Source: Vigna angularis
Lineage: Eukaryota; Streptophyta; Magnoliopsida; Fabales; Fabaceae
Direction of reading: 5' to 3'
Length of the DNA stretch: 64,000 bases
Assembly: GCF_016808095.1 (NCBI RefSeq)
Contig: NC_068974.1
Coordinates: 31,170,825 to 31,234,824 of the forward strand
The first letter of the stretch is position 1. The number at the start of each line of letters is the position of its first letter. Shown one piece after another: positions 50,753-62,700 of this stretch. The notes under the pieces are model-generated. The model did no database searches, was not told the origin of the DNA, and was given only the letters and a program-made list of their open reading frames with translations. Made by a program: the position numbers and the translations under genes.

Positions 50753-53041
50753 ATGGCATCTCAAAACACAAACCAGGAGAAATCAGGGGTGATTGGTCGA
50801 GTATTGGCCTTGCCAAAAGTTCTTAAGAAGAAGGTGTTGGGAATTTGTAGGTTAACAAAAGAGATAGCCCAAGATGATCCTAGAAAAATTATTCATTCAC
50901 TAAAAGTGGGGCTTGCAATATCACTGGTTTCTCTTTTCTATTACTATCAACCACTATATGAGAATTTTGGTCTATCAGCAATGTGGGCTGTGATGACTGT
51001 AGTGGTAGTTTTTGAATATACAGTCGGTAAGCTAATAGTTTCTTCATGTTTTAACCAATCATCGTAATATACAAAACCCATGTTTGGTTTTGTTTTTATT
51101 TATTCCACAGTTAAACTAACCATTCTATTTATAATTTTTGGCACATGTTTAGGAGCCACTCTAGGAAAAGGTTTGAATAGGACAATTGCAACATTGGCAG
51201 CTGGTGCTCTTGGTGTTGGTGCTCATTACTTAGCCAGCCTTTCTGGAGCAACAGGGGAACCAATATTGATTGGTGCATTTGTCTTTGTGCAAGGTGAAAA
51301 AAAGTTACAAACTTTATAATAAACATAGCAAATAACAAAGACGACGATGCTTTAAGAAAAGGAAAAAGCCAACAGAATACGTCTCTTGGTGTAGCCATTT
51401 ATAGTATAATTGTTTTGATGGATTTTTTTTTTGTTTGTTTTGCAGCTGCCATAGCATCGTTTATAAGGTTTTTTCCGAAGGTGAAGGCGAGATATGATTA
51501 TGGGATGCTTATATTCATCTTGACATTCTCTTTGATATCCGTGTCTGGTTTTCGAGAAGTTGAAGTGTTGGAAATGGCACACAAGAGACTCTCAACCATA
51601 TTTATAGGGGGTTCAGCTTGTGTGATGATTTCCATTTTTGTTTGCCCTGTGTGGGCTGGTGAAGAGTTCCACTATTCCATTGCTCACAAGCTGGAAATAC
51701 TCGGCGATTTCTTGGAAGGTTAGCTACATAGTACAAGTTATTGCATGTGGATAACCATACAGATAATAATATGCTGTCTTTCTAACAACAAAATGGAAAC
51801 ATTATCTTGAATCATGCATAACTTGTTACGTATTTTACAGCTTTTGTACATGAATACTTCAAACCACAAGAAGGAGAATCTGAAGACAGCAAAGGAGATT
51901 CTAAAGACAAATCATTTTTGGAAGGTTATAAAAAGGTTCTCAATTCTAAAAGTATAGATGACTCTTTGGTGAGTGCTCTTTGTATATATTTCTTCACCTA
52001 AATGAAATCTCATGCATGCACATGTCTCATCTAATTTAACTTTCTTATTGCGCAGGCAAATTTTGCAAAATGGGAGCCAGGTCATGGCAAGTTTAGATTT
52101 CGTCATCCTTGGGACCTATACCTCAAGATTGGTGCTCTTTCTCGCCAATGTGCATATCGAATGGAAGCTATAGATGCAAACTTTAATTCAGATATCAAAG
52201 TATATATTCCTCCATCAATCTAATACATCTTCTATTATCATGTCCAAGTAAAATATCATTAAACAGTATTAGCATGTAAAGAAAAAACTTATTACAACCA
52301 TTATATATTTGTAGTCTTGATCAATCTTTTTACCTGATATATAAAAAAAAAACCTCCAATATTCAATTATATGTCACGTGACCTTGATATAAAGGTATTA
52401 TGTGTAATAATGTTTTCATCTGTGACAACACAAATAAATAATTGGAACTTTTACTATTGTGATTCAATGTTTTACAACCTTGCATGTATTTGAATATATA
52501 TATATAAACTTTGTTATGGCTCATGATGATTACATATATATTGACATGTTACTTGTCTCAACATCTGTAGGGATCCCAGGATTTTCGTTCCACCATCCAA
52601 GAGTTATGCTCAGAAATGAGTTTGGAATCTAGCAAAGCCTTCAAGGAACTAGGATCATCGATTAGAAGAATGACTAGGCCTTCTTCTTCGGACACACATG
52701 TTGCAAACGCAAAATCTGCAGTGAAGAGCCTCAAGTCGTTGCTCCAATCATGTTCAAGGAAAGAAACAGACCTTTTATCACTTCTACCAGCTGCAACAGT
52801 GGCTTCACTACTGATTGATATTGTGGAAATCACAGAGAAAATAGCAGATTCGGTGAATGATCTTGCCACCCTGACAGCTTTTGAGGTTGTAGATACAGAT
52901 AAATCTCCTAAAGTACCATCACAATCTTCACACTGTGAATGTGATGAACCAGTTCCCAAAACTGATCATCTCCAAGTCGTTATTCTAATTGAGGAGTCAG
53001 CACTAGCTGTGTCAGATAGTGAAAAATCAAACGTAGTTTGA
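50753..53041 (+). CDS. Aluminium-activated malate transporter (ALMT) family anion channel
   Basis: Six exons: 50753-51026, 51153-51293, 51446-51718, 51841-51968, 52056-52199, 52571-53041. All introns are GT-AG with frame preserved, giving 476 residues plus TGA. The N-terminal half has about six hydrophobic segments: KVGLAISLVSLFYYY, MWAVMTVVVVFEYTVGATL, TIATLAAGALGVGAHYLA, PILIGAFVFVQAAIASF, YGMLIFILTFSLISV and IFIGGSACVMISIFVCPVWA. The FEYTVGATLGKGLNR stretch and the WEP motif (W278-E279-P280, within FAKWEPGHGKFRF) are hallmarks of the family. The hydrophilic C-terminal half lies in the cytosol. Members conduct malate or other anions across the plasma membrane or tonoplast and act in guard cells, root exudation or vacuolar storage; which role applies here cannot be read from sequence. 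It looks closest to the ALMT8/ALMT10-like group, with moderate certainty. ATG was chosen because TTG at 50717 is not a plant start. Confidence 0.94.
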
Positions 53042-54180
53042 GTTTGACAATTAGCACACGTAAAGATTGTAATAATATATCATTGCTTCAACTTATTCAC
53101 AACAGAAAATAATGGTGCATTAATTGCACCTTATAGAGTGTTTTGAAAGCATACCCTTATGTTTTCTAAACCGTGAGGGGTATCTTATGTACAATAATGT
53201 CAAATTTGTAATCTGGATTTCAATTCATTTATGAGCACCATTCTCATTATTTTAACTGATATTTTCATTCTGAATTTGAATCTGTTAATTAATCACTCTC
53301 CCTTTTATTCCTTAATTGTGATTTACATATGTATAATATTCTTTTGCTTGGAACAAATATTACCAAGTTAAATTATCAACCCTTTATACTTATTTATTTT
53401 TTAATTCTCGTCATTAATTGTCATTTAGTGATCATCTCTAATTTAAATAGGATTCTTTACTATATATAAAAAGTACATGTAAATTTGGTACCACAAATAT
53501 TCAGTTTGTTAGTTAACTAATTAAATGCTGCCAAACCATAAATAAACTAGGCATCTTAATTCAACACGGCAACTAATACCACCAATTAATGTTACTCTAA
53601 GGTCAAGATCAAAACATTTTAGGCAAAAGTTCGTGGTAAACCAGCAGCTAATGATGATTACTTTTCAAATCACATGCTTGACATACATTCTCTGTGGTAA
53701 GTGGTCAATAAATAAACACATAACATGAAAAAGTATAGTATATTAGGAATCCAAGTATGAGCCAGAAAAATTGAATACAGTGTATAAAAAAACTTATAAG
53801 TTTATTATTTTTAAGGTTTTAGATGGAAGTTGATGTTAATATATTATGTGAGTTGAATTTAATTGACATAAATTCTCTCAAAAAGGTCTATATTTCATTA
53901 ATTAAGCACTTATCATGATTAATTTAAACGCCGATTTTTCGGATGTATGGTAGAAGATTTTTGTATAACACTCCTTTCTACTTTATTCCAAGTTTGCTTA
54001 GGTTTCCAAACCTCTTTAGTCAAAATCTCTCCTTCTATAAGTTCTAAATCGTTAAGGTGTATCTATCTAGTTTTTGACGATTAAGTTAATAATTAATCCA
54101 ATCGAGAGTCACGATAAAATCTTAAATTCATAATAAATACAATCATTTATCTTTTTACCTTCTATTTCTTTTTATAAGTT
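53042..54180. other. 3' flank of the ALMT gene and intergenic DNA
   Basis: About 200 bp are likely 3' UTR. A degenerate stretch near 53735-53880 resembles the repeat at 57570-57760. No gene is seen. Confidence 0.45.
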
Positions 54181-54545
54181 TCAACACCTAAGTTTTAATA
54201 TGAGCTTATGATTTAGTGGAATCCTATTCATGGCTGAATCATGACTTATTATTAGTAAACAATTCTTACTAGTAATCTTGATTAGATTAGAAGTAATATT
54301 TAGAGGTTTTTTATTGCAAGGAATCGTCCGTTCGATATCCCTTTCCGTGATCCTGAGATTCATTAACAAAGAACGTTCCCTTATCTTAGATGTTTCGACC
54401 AGAGCCAATTTGGAGCGGTCACCCTGTTCTTACCCAGTTAGTTCCTCTATGCGGCTATGCGGGTATATGGCCATAAGGATTATTTTAATATTGCCTACAT
54501 GCTGATAGGTATGGTGATGAGTATCTATAGCAAATGACAGGTTAC
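54181..54545. other. GC-richer island of unknown origin
   Basis: The segment 54300-54480 has clearly higher GC than its flanks. It holds open frames on both strands (75 codons each, 54181-54408 minus and 54278-54505 plus), the plus frame including ERSLILDVSTRANLERSPC. The sharp change in composition suggests inserted DNA such as an organellar fragment or a transposon piece. No known gene is recognised. Confidence 0.3.
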
Positions 54546-56390
54546 TTCTTCTCAGTTGGAAAGAAAGTGGAGAGATCTAATTAGTGGGTTCATGCTTTTC
54601 ACCGTCCCATTAATTCAATGAAAAAGATAATTTGCTTTCACCAACCAATACATAGAGTGTCATATCAGATGCATTACACTGCAATTATGGCAATGCTTGT
54701 TCTTGCTAAATTTCTTTACCAAAAATAAACTTGAATATTTACTTTTCTTATATATGGATGTAATTTACCACAGCAAGCACAGAGGTGGTTATCTAGTCAA
54801 TTAGCTATGTTGGAGATGATTTTTCATTACCTGCATAATTGTGGCCATTATTCATCAAACATTATCCAATCTCTATATAATCATGCATCACAGAAGAAGC
54901 AACATGTATATATTCTAGACTCTTCAAAAATATCTCCACCAAATTTTCTCAACCATTAAAAACAACTAGAATATAAAACATGCAATTATTTTCTCAAAAT
55001 AAATATTTCTGGCTTATATTTTGTTTTCGCTTATAGTATATTATTATATTTCTGGAAATTGATCTTTTATTCTCCATCACCATAACTTTTATATCTTTTT
55101 ATGTAACTATGGATCATTTTTTTTATCTGCTATCTCAATAGTGTTAGATAAAATAATTCAACTAGAAATGTAAAATTTATTTGACAGCAAAAGAGCACTG
55201 AGATGCTTACTAAATAAATAAATAAGAAAAAAGCTGTTAGATGTACGTACGCATGCACACTATTCACACAAGGCAGAGATATGCGAACACACATATCACT
55301 AGGAACGGTGTTCATCGCCTTTCACCAGATTTTAAACTATTATACAGACACTTATATTTAAATTTAATAATGATGTTACTTTTTCATGTTTTTTTTTATC
55401 TTATTTAATGTAGGTGGATGTTCTTTAATTTTAAATATATATATTTAAACAACTTCAGTAACTCTTGTTTTATTTAACTTAGCATGATCTTCAAGTTTTG
55501 TAAATTTTATCATGATGATTTTCTTACATATTTTTTAGCATATTGGAGCATTTTGAAAATGTTAATTCTAGTTGAGCTTTGCAAGGCAGTTATTATTGGT
55601 GATATGATCGCTTGTAAGTAATTTTGTTTGAGGTAATATTTCCTTTATTCATTTGTCAAATTTTGAAAGTGTTTTTATTTATTTAACTATTGTTTTCAAA
55701 GTTCAAGACAACATTAATTGCTATTTTTTCATTTATTATCTTATCATTCACCTAATACTTAATTAGTTTACATGTATGTATTTATTGTATGTATTGTAAT
55801 GTAGAAATGAAAAGACCAAAATGTAAAAATCTTATAAATATTTAATTAAATTCAATGAAATTTATATATTTTTTGGTTTTATTAAAAGAACCTTAAATGA
55901 TACTTAAAAGGAAATTAAAGGAGGTGTGAAAATTTCTTGATAACATGTTTCCATGAATTTAGATATCACAATATTTTTAAAATTGGTTGTGTTTCATTTG
56001 TTAAGAGTTCTTTTAAAATATTATATTACATGGTGAACAATTATGGTAAAATAAAAATAACTTGAGTGTGATAATACCTAATCAAGAATTTGGACATTTC
56101 AAGTATCAATAATGGCAACTGGTTGAAAAACAAGTTTGATGATAAGAAATTAAATTCAGATTGGAACTTCGCATATATGTATAACTTAACTTAAGTTGCT
56201 TATACTGTATAAAATTGTTGTGCATAATATAAAAGTTAAATTTGGGAATCAGCCTATGTGAATAATTCAATTTAAACGTAAAATGTCGACTTTGATAATT
56301 TATTACTAAGTTCAAATATTATGAAAATAATTGAATTTGATATTGTAAAACTTAAAATGAATAACTTTATTTGTCAGCTAAGCTCACTAC

Positions 56391-56391
<1 letters not shown>
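54546..56391. other. AT-rich intergenic DNA
   Basis: No gene, RNA or transposon terminus recognised. Confidence 0.5.

Positions 56392-56462
<71 letters not shown>
56392..56462. repeat. (TAA)n microsatellite
   Basis: About 23 uninterrupted TAA triplets. Confidence 0.97.
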
Positions 56463-57569
56463 TATTGTAAATTTTTAAATTATGTTATATTAAGTTGTAG
56501 TATATTCGATGTGTGGCATAGCTAAATGTTTACGCTTAGTTTAATTCGTACTTTTGACTTTATGTGTAATGTAGCTTGATAGTTATGCTTATTATAACTT
56601 AGTGTGTAACTTAGTTGGATAATATATCTTGATGTTACGATTCAATGAGTTTAATTTTGTAAAACATAATTTTAACTTTTAAATTTACATACTGTATTAC
56701 GATGTTTGTGCCAGGTATAATTTCATGCTTTTATTATTTTGATGCTTACACTTTGTAAATGAAATTTATATTTTGAATTTATTTAGTATAGTGTGATGTT
56801 TATACAAGATATATAATAATATAGCTTGATGCTATGACTCAATGTCTTCAAGAAGGTGACTTGTGCACTTATTAACGTAATGACATGCTAATAAAAAAAG
56901 TTAGGGCATGAACTAAACTAAATTAGAGATACTCAATATGGGAAATTAAACTAAAGATGTTCAAGGTGAAGATAAATTAGAAATACTTAAGATGTGAAGT
57001 CAAATTAAAAAATTCATGACAAAAGATTGAGCTAAAAGTATTTCAGCTGTGAAATCAAGCCAAATATGTCCAAAAAAAATAAGGTTAAGTTAAATATGCT
57101 TAAAGTGAAAAGTTAAGCTATAAATGTTTAAGATACATTATAATAAAATAAAAGACAAACTGATATAAGAGGTTCAACAATAAAGGTTTTAGTACATCCA
57201 TGTGAATATGAGAATTGTGTTAGAAAAATAAAATTTACATGAGAAATGACAAACAATTTTTCATTTATTTGTCGAAAACCTGTCTCATCCCATTTAACCT
57301 GTTTTGGTTTGGAACCTTAGAGAAATTTTCATCACTATATTAATCATATGGAGGTGTTATCCATCTTGATTAGTCCAAAACTTTTTCCCTAACTAATGTT
57401 TTCGAGCAACCTCAAAATTTAACAAATTGAAAATCGAATTCTAATAAATTTTTTATCACTAAGGTGGAAAGAAATCAAATTTTTACCTTAAACAATGAAG
57501 TTACTAGTTGGAGAAATAAACCCATCCAAAATTCATTTGGATTAATATTTTTTAGAACAATATCATTTG
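56463..57569. other. AT-rich intergenic DNA with loose GTTAAG...AAGTTAAGC repeats
   Basis: Between about 56900 and 57150, imperfect phrases of the type AAATCAAGCTAAA[A/T]ATG and TTAAGATGTGAAG recur at 30-40 bp spacing, suggesting a decayed tandem repeat. No gene is seen. Confidence 0.4.
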
Positions 57570-57760
57570 TGTTGGAAATTCAAGTATGAGTCTAAGTCTC
57601 ATATTAAATAAAAATGAAAAAGTAGAGTAATATATAAAGATGAAAGACCTATTGTCTTAAGGTTTTTTATAGAGAGTGATGTCAATCTCTTATATGGTTG
57701 GACTCATATCTCATTGATGTTTGTATCTTATCGGTGAACCTCCCCCTCAATAGACCCAAC
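57570..57760 (+). mobile_element. Dispersed LTR-like repeat
   Basis: GTGTTGGAAATTCAAGTATG, then AAAAAGTAGAGTAATATATAAAGATGAAAGACC with a TATA-like box, and TGTCAATCTCTTATATG through TATCGGTGAACC. Degenerate relatives lie at about 43055-43210 and 53735-53880. The layout (TGTTGG start, TATATAA box) is that of a short LTR, but termini and target duplication were not fixed. Confidence 0.4.
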
Positions 57761-59210
57761 AATTTGCGAGAAAATGTCAACAATGGTCAGATAATTTTCT
57801 ACAGGTGTTGCTAATGTATTTTTGGGATCAGGTTTAGAAATTTGTTTAGTTTAATTAAATTTTCATTTGTTTTATTTTCTTTTTTATCTTGTCAATTTAC
57901 ATGTGCACAGTAGTTTATTAATTTTTTAACTATTTATGTCATGAAGAATTGAAAACTAAACACAATGATTAGAAGCCTTTAATGAAGAGTTAAATTTTGA
58001 ACCACAAAAGGTTTAATTCTTTCCAACTATTCAACAAAATATTTATACTGAAGAACCTAATTAAACGCAGGATTTGGCTAGATAGAGATTATTTAGATTA
58101 ACTAAAAGTAAAAGTACGTCTTCAAAGAAACCTAGGATAATTTACATTAATTAATTTGCCTAGACAGAGATACTGATTCTCCCTCTTTATTTATTATGTA
58201 CAGAGTCTCTTTCCTAATTTAATAATTTATAATTTATGATAAAAATGTGCGTTAAAAGAATATATTGAAGATTTAGTGGTAGCACTTTTGTTTGAATTTA
58301 ATACCATGCCTAATGATTTCTACAGAAACAAAATATTTAATAATTTTTAGAAAAACTGGTCAGTAGTCGTCACTAGTCAATGAGGAGAGTTATTTTATTT
58401 TGTAATAAAAGGATGAGTGAGGATTCACGTTAGGTTATGTTATGAGTAAGAATTTAGAATTGTATTTTTAAATAGAAAGTGCGTTTGAGAGTCCATAGAA
58501 ACCACAGAATGAACATGCTAAAGTGTGAAAAAGCAGAAACAGTGTGTAAGAAAAAAGTGGGTTTTGAGGTGTCTTCCACCATAAATTTCTACTGCTACCA
58601 CTTTTTCAAAACTCAAACAAAAGTGCTTTAATTATAACCCTTTTTGATTTGTTATAGCAGATATCACTTCTTCATAAATAATCTCCTATGCTTATCATCG
58701 TCTATCTTGAACAACTACCACTAATATCAATTAATTATTTTAAGCCACATATTACATTGATTTTTCAGAAAATAATCTAAAATAAAATACAGACACAATT
58801 TTATAATCATCATATTATATACATCAATTAAAATTTAATCATTTATATATTATAAATTGATTTTATTGTAGTTAATATAAAATTTTCAATGTCTAGTTAA
58901 ATTAATGATTGTTAATTTTTCTTAATGATTCACATTGACAATGTAAAAGGTAATTTATAAAAGTTTTAATAATTTTTATGCAATTAAAACTATTGTACAT
59001 GAGTAGTTGTTTGTTTAAGTAATGAACTTACACTCATACCCATAGTTGTATTTAAATAATTTTAATATATATCCACACATTTTAGAAATGGATTGCTGAA
59101 TAACATTTCGTGCATATTGATTTAAATATTTTTTTTACCATGAATTCCTCACATTGTTGGACTATTAAAAAAAGTTAGGATTGTGGGTTATTATTTCTTA
59201 CATTTAAAAT

Positions 59211-59213
<3 letters not shown>
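57761..59213. other. AT-rich intergenic DNA
   Basis: Nothing recognised. Confidence 0.5.

Positions 59214-59254
<41 letters not shown>
59214..59254. repeat. (TA)n microsatellite
   Basis: About 40 bp of TA repeat. Confidence 0.95.
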
Positions 59255-59256
<2 letters not shown>

Positions 59257-60799
59257 GAGATCGAAAACATTAGGGTTATTTGAGATTAATTTCATCCTAA
59301 CTAATTTTAGAAAAGTAAAATAAGAAGAAAAAATATAATCCAAAACTTAAATTAAATTATATATTATTTTAAAATAACTTTTGAAAAATTAACATAAGTG
59401 ATTTTTATGAATTAGTTAATATATGAATCAGTTTAGTTTTTATAACGAGTTTTTTCATTATTTTTTTCTGTAAATAATTGTGGAAAGTTGTTTTTTTTCA
59501 AACAAATAATATAGTTGATATGCAATTATACGTTATTTAGATATCTGATTAATAATCCAGTTCTCATGCTTGTGTGGTTGAAATTTTTTTTAAAAGGCCA
59601 TCTTTATAAATGAATCTTTCGAATTTTTAGATAAATTAACCATAATAAATATTTTGAAAGATGAAAAATAAAAATAAAAGAAAAATTACAAAATGGGAAA
59701 ACGTAATACTTTGCACCTTGCTAGCTTGTTGCGTGTTGAATCATCATCATCTTGTCCCCCATTTTAAGTAAGTCGGCATTATAAACCCTTCCTTAATCTC
59801 CTTTCATTCCATTCAGAGTTTTATTATAATTTTGAAACCTTCTAAATGCTTATTTTAATATCTTCAACACATACAATTTTTTATATTACTATAAATTGTA
59901 ATTACCGTATAATTACAGTTATCAAATTTCGTTTTGAAATTGAATTTAAAATAATTTTTTTTCAATAATATAACAATATTGAAAAAAAGAGTTTGTAAAG
60001 TGAAAACGAACATGCAACAATAATTACCTGAATTTTATATTTTGACTTTCACGTTACCTAAACTAAACATGATGAACGGCATTACTTTAAAAAGATGTCG
60101 TACCACATTAGAAGCGAAGTACAAAATGAAGTTACGCATTTCAAAACCAAAATGGTTACCACGTCATCTCATTTGCTGACTTTTATTATTGTTTATAGTT
60201 ACTTTTTTTCCTTTTAAAAAAATATTTAATTCTTTTGAATAATTGAAAAAAATTTCTACACATGTCCACAATATTTTTTACTTTCAATTTGTTTTTGAAA
60301 TTACATAAATTAGGCTATTATAATGTTTTGTTTTCAAAATAATCGACCGAGAGGTGAAGAAAAGTAAAAAAAAGAAAAGTGTATGAAAGTGTAATAGGTG
60401 GAAGAAGTGGTGAAAAGTGATGAGAGGTAAAAGAAGAAATAAAAAATAGAACATTCTAAGTAACAAATGAATTAGATTTTTATACGTGATGTGTTGAAAT
60501 CAATTTAGTAGAACTGATTAAATTTACTTTGTTAACAAAGGTCTCACACTCTTAAGGAAGTACATATATTTATTTTAATTAAAACTTATGCATGATTAAA
60601 AATTTTGTCGTTATTTCGCAACATCTCTCTTGCCTTATACTAAAACGGTACTCACTTCTTCATATGCTCTTTATAACACATGTTATATGATCATCGTACA
60701 ATTATAGGCAAGGGTAAGCTTACATAAAAAAGATCATTTATAAAGCAGACGTCAAACTATTAATACACATGATTTACTTGTAATAACAATCATAAACTC
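59255..60799. other. AT-rich intergenic DNA
   Basis: Nothing recognised. A purine-rich stretch at 60350-60450 creates spurious open frames. Confidence 0.5.
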
Positions 60800-62049
60800 A
60801 GAATAATCATACTAGACTTGACTATCCGAATAAAATGTTGATGCGAAATCTCAAGAGATCGTGAACTTGTGGTGGCCTCCACTCCTCATACAAAACAATG
60901 CCCAATACAATACATCATGTCATCCACAAGGTTAGGTTGTTAGCACCTATGGCCAAAATCAACCCATAGACTAAAATATCATGTCACTCTCACCACATAA
61001 CTCATCATTCTCTATGTGAAATTGAATGATTATTAGAATATCAGGATAACCTCCAACATCAAGACTCCCACATCAACATGTACACTAATTAATTACAAAC
61101 ACTAAATCTCTCCATGAGATCCCTAGTCAAACTCATACCATGTCCATATTCATAAACCAATTCATCATACTATATAAAATCAAATCATACACATTGAGCC
61201 CAAATTCATTTTCATAATTTAACTCATTACAAAGATTAAGTCATACATACAAATAAGTGATACAATCACTCATGATTTCACCCAAAATGGTCAAGGTTAT
61301 CAACAACCTAAATTAGTGGAAAATTTCTAACCACAAACTTGTAGTTAAAGATCTGAATGGTAAAACTAAATAACAATATAACTACAACCTATGGTAAAAA
61401 TTTCAGTTTAATTCGACGGTTAATGAAACAAAAATCTTAAGTTTACCGAGATGACTCAAAAATAGAATTAAGATGATTTTAAGTTTCTTAAGAAATAGGA
61501 TACCAATTTCTATAAACACAGGCATCCAATTAAAAATTCGAGCAGTCAAAGTGAATCAATATGTCTTAGGAACTACATATCCAAATTTTAGGTTAATCTA
61601 ATTGTTAACTAGGTGAAAATTAATGTTTTACCGAGACAACTTAGAAACAAAAATAAAGTGGGTATCAGTTCACTAAAAAATGTGAAATTAATTCCTTTAA
61701 GCACAAACCTCAAATAAATAATCCAAGAAATCAAGGTGAATTAATATGTCTTATATGAACCATGTATCAAAAATTCAGGTCAATCTAATGGTAAATGAGG
61801 TAGGAATTGAGTGCTTATCGAGATAACTCGAAAAATAGAAAACAAAGAAAGCATGGTCATGAAAACCAAACCCTCCACAAGTGGACAAGATATCTCCTCT
61901 TACTAAAACCCAGCATGCCCATATCTCATATATTCAGATTCTTCATCCTAAAATATACAATTATCATGCACAAAGAAAAGAGTTAGCTCATATACCTTTT
62001 TTTCCAGTATTTACTTGATTTGAAGATGTGTTCCAGCAACTCTCCTTCA
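60800..62049 (-). mobile_element. LTR-retrotransposon-derived region next to a gag remnant
   Basis: Less AT-rich, repeat-like sequence lying on the 3' side of the gag remnant when read on the minus strand. From 61380 to 61850 it holds three diverged units of about 180-200 bp, each with a phrase like ATCTAATGGTTAA...TTTACCGAGA[T/C]AACT[C/T]AGAAA. The 60.85-61.05 kb part shares words with 12.6-12.9 kb. Probably a decayed LTR or 3' untranslated region of the element that supplied the gag piece; termini not found. Confidence 0.5.
61380..61850 (-). repeat. Three diverged direct repeats of about 180-200 bp
   Basis: Related blocks at about 61385-61460, 61590-61640 and 61775-61835 each contain GTTAAT-type and TACCGAGA/TATCGAGA plus AACT.. 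AGAAA words, separated by similar AAGTCAA[A/G]GTGAAT[C/T]AATATGTCTTA phrases. Confidence 0.55.
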
Positions 62050-62700
62050 CTTGCATTTTAGAGTGATTTTACCTTCTTTTGAAGATGTGGCATGTGTTTT
62101 GGCTGCTGGGTAGGTTTGATAGTGTTTTGGGTTTGGAAAGGTACTTCTCTTCATATAACTTGGCCAAGGAAACAAATTGAATCAAAGTTGAGGGTGATTG
62201 AGCAATTACATCTCTTCTAATATCCGATTTTAAGCCTCCCCCACAAAACAATCTAACAAAGCTTCAGTGGTGATAGCTTGCACACGATTAGCCAAAGCAG
62301 TGAATTGAACATAATAATCATGCATAGAATTTGTTTGGGTTAGCTTAAACAAATGAGACCGGGGACACTCATATGAATAATTACCAAACTCTTATTCTAA
62401 GGCTCGAATATGAATGAAATGAATCATGAGGAGTCATCATTTGATACCAAGGTACCTCGTTCTTGTCCAAATGTATGGCAACAATAGTTAATCGATGATC
62501 ATCAATAGTATTGTAATACGAAAAAAAATGTTCGGTCTTGAAGATCCATTGCAATACATCGGATCCATCAAACTAAGGAAAATCCAGTTTGACATTACAC
62601 ACCTGAAACGGTTGGGAAGGGTTCGCAGATTTTTGTTGCAGCAATGTATCAATGGCAAACTCCAGGGTCTCAAATCTAGTGGCATTTTCTCTATCTCGTG
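62050..62700 (-). pseudogene. Retrotransposon gag remnant (Gypsy-type)
   Basis: Read on the minus strand, pieces in shifting frames give LDFP, then LQWIFKTEHFF (near 62560-62520), then HRLTIVAIHLDKNEVPWYQM, then FVQ-like VQFTALANRV near 62310, and GGLKSDIRRDVIAQSP followed by LAKLYEEKYL (62230-62120). This is the order of the Retrotrans_gag domain of plant Ty3/Gypsy elements. Frameshifts and stops break it, and no protease or pol sequence follows within 1 kb. It is not expected to make a working capsid protein. Confidence 0.8.
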
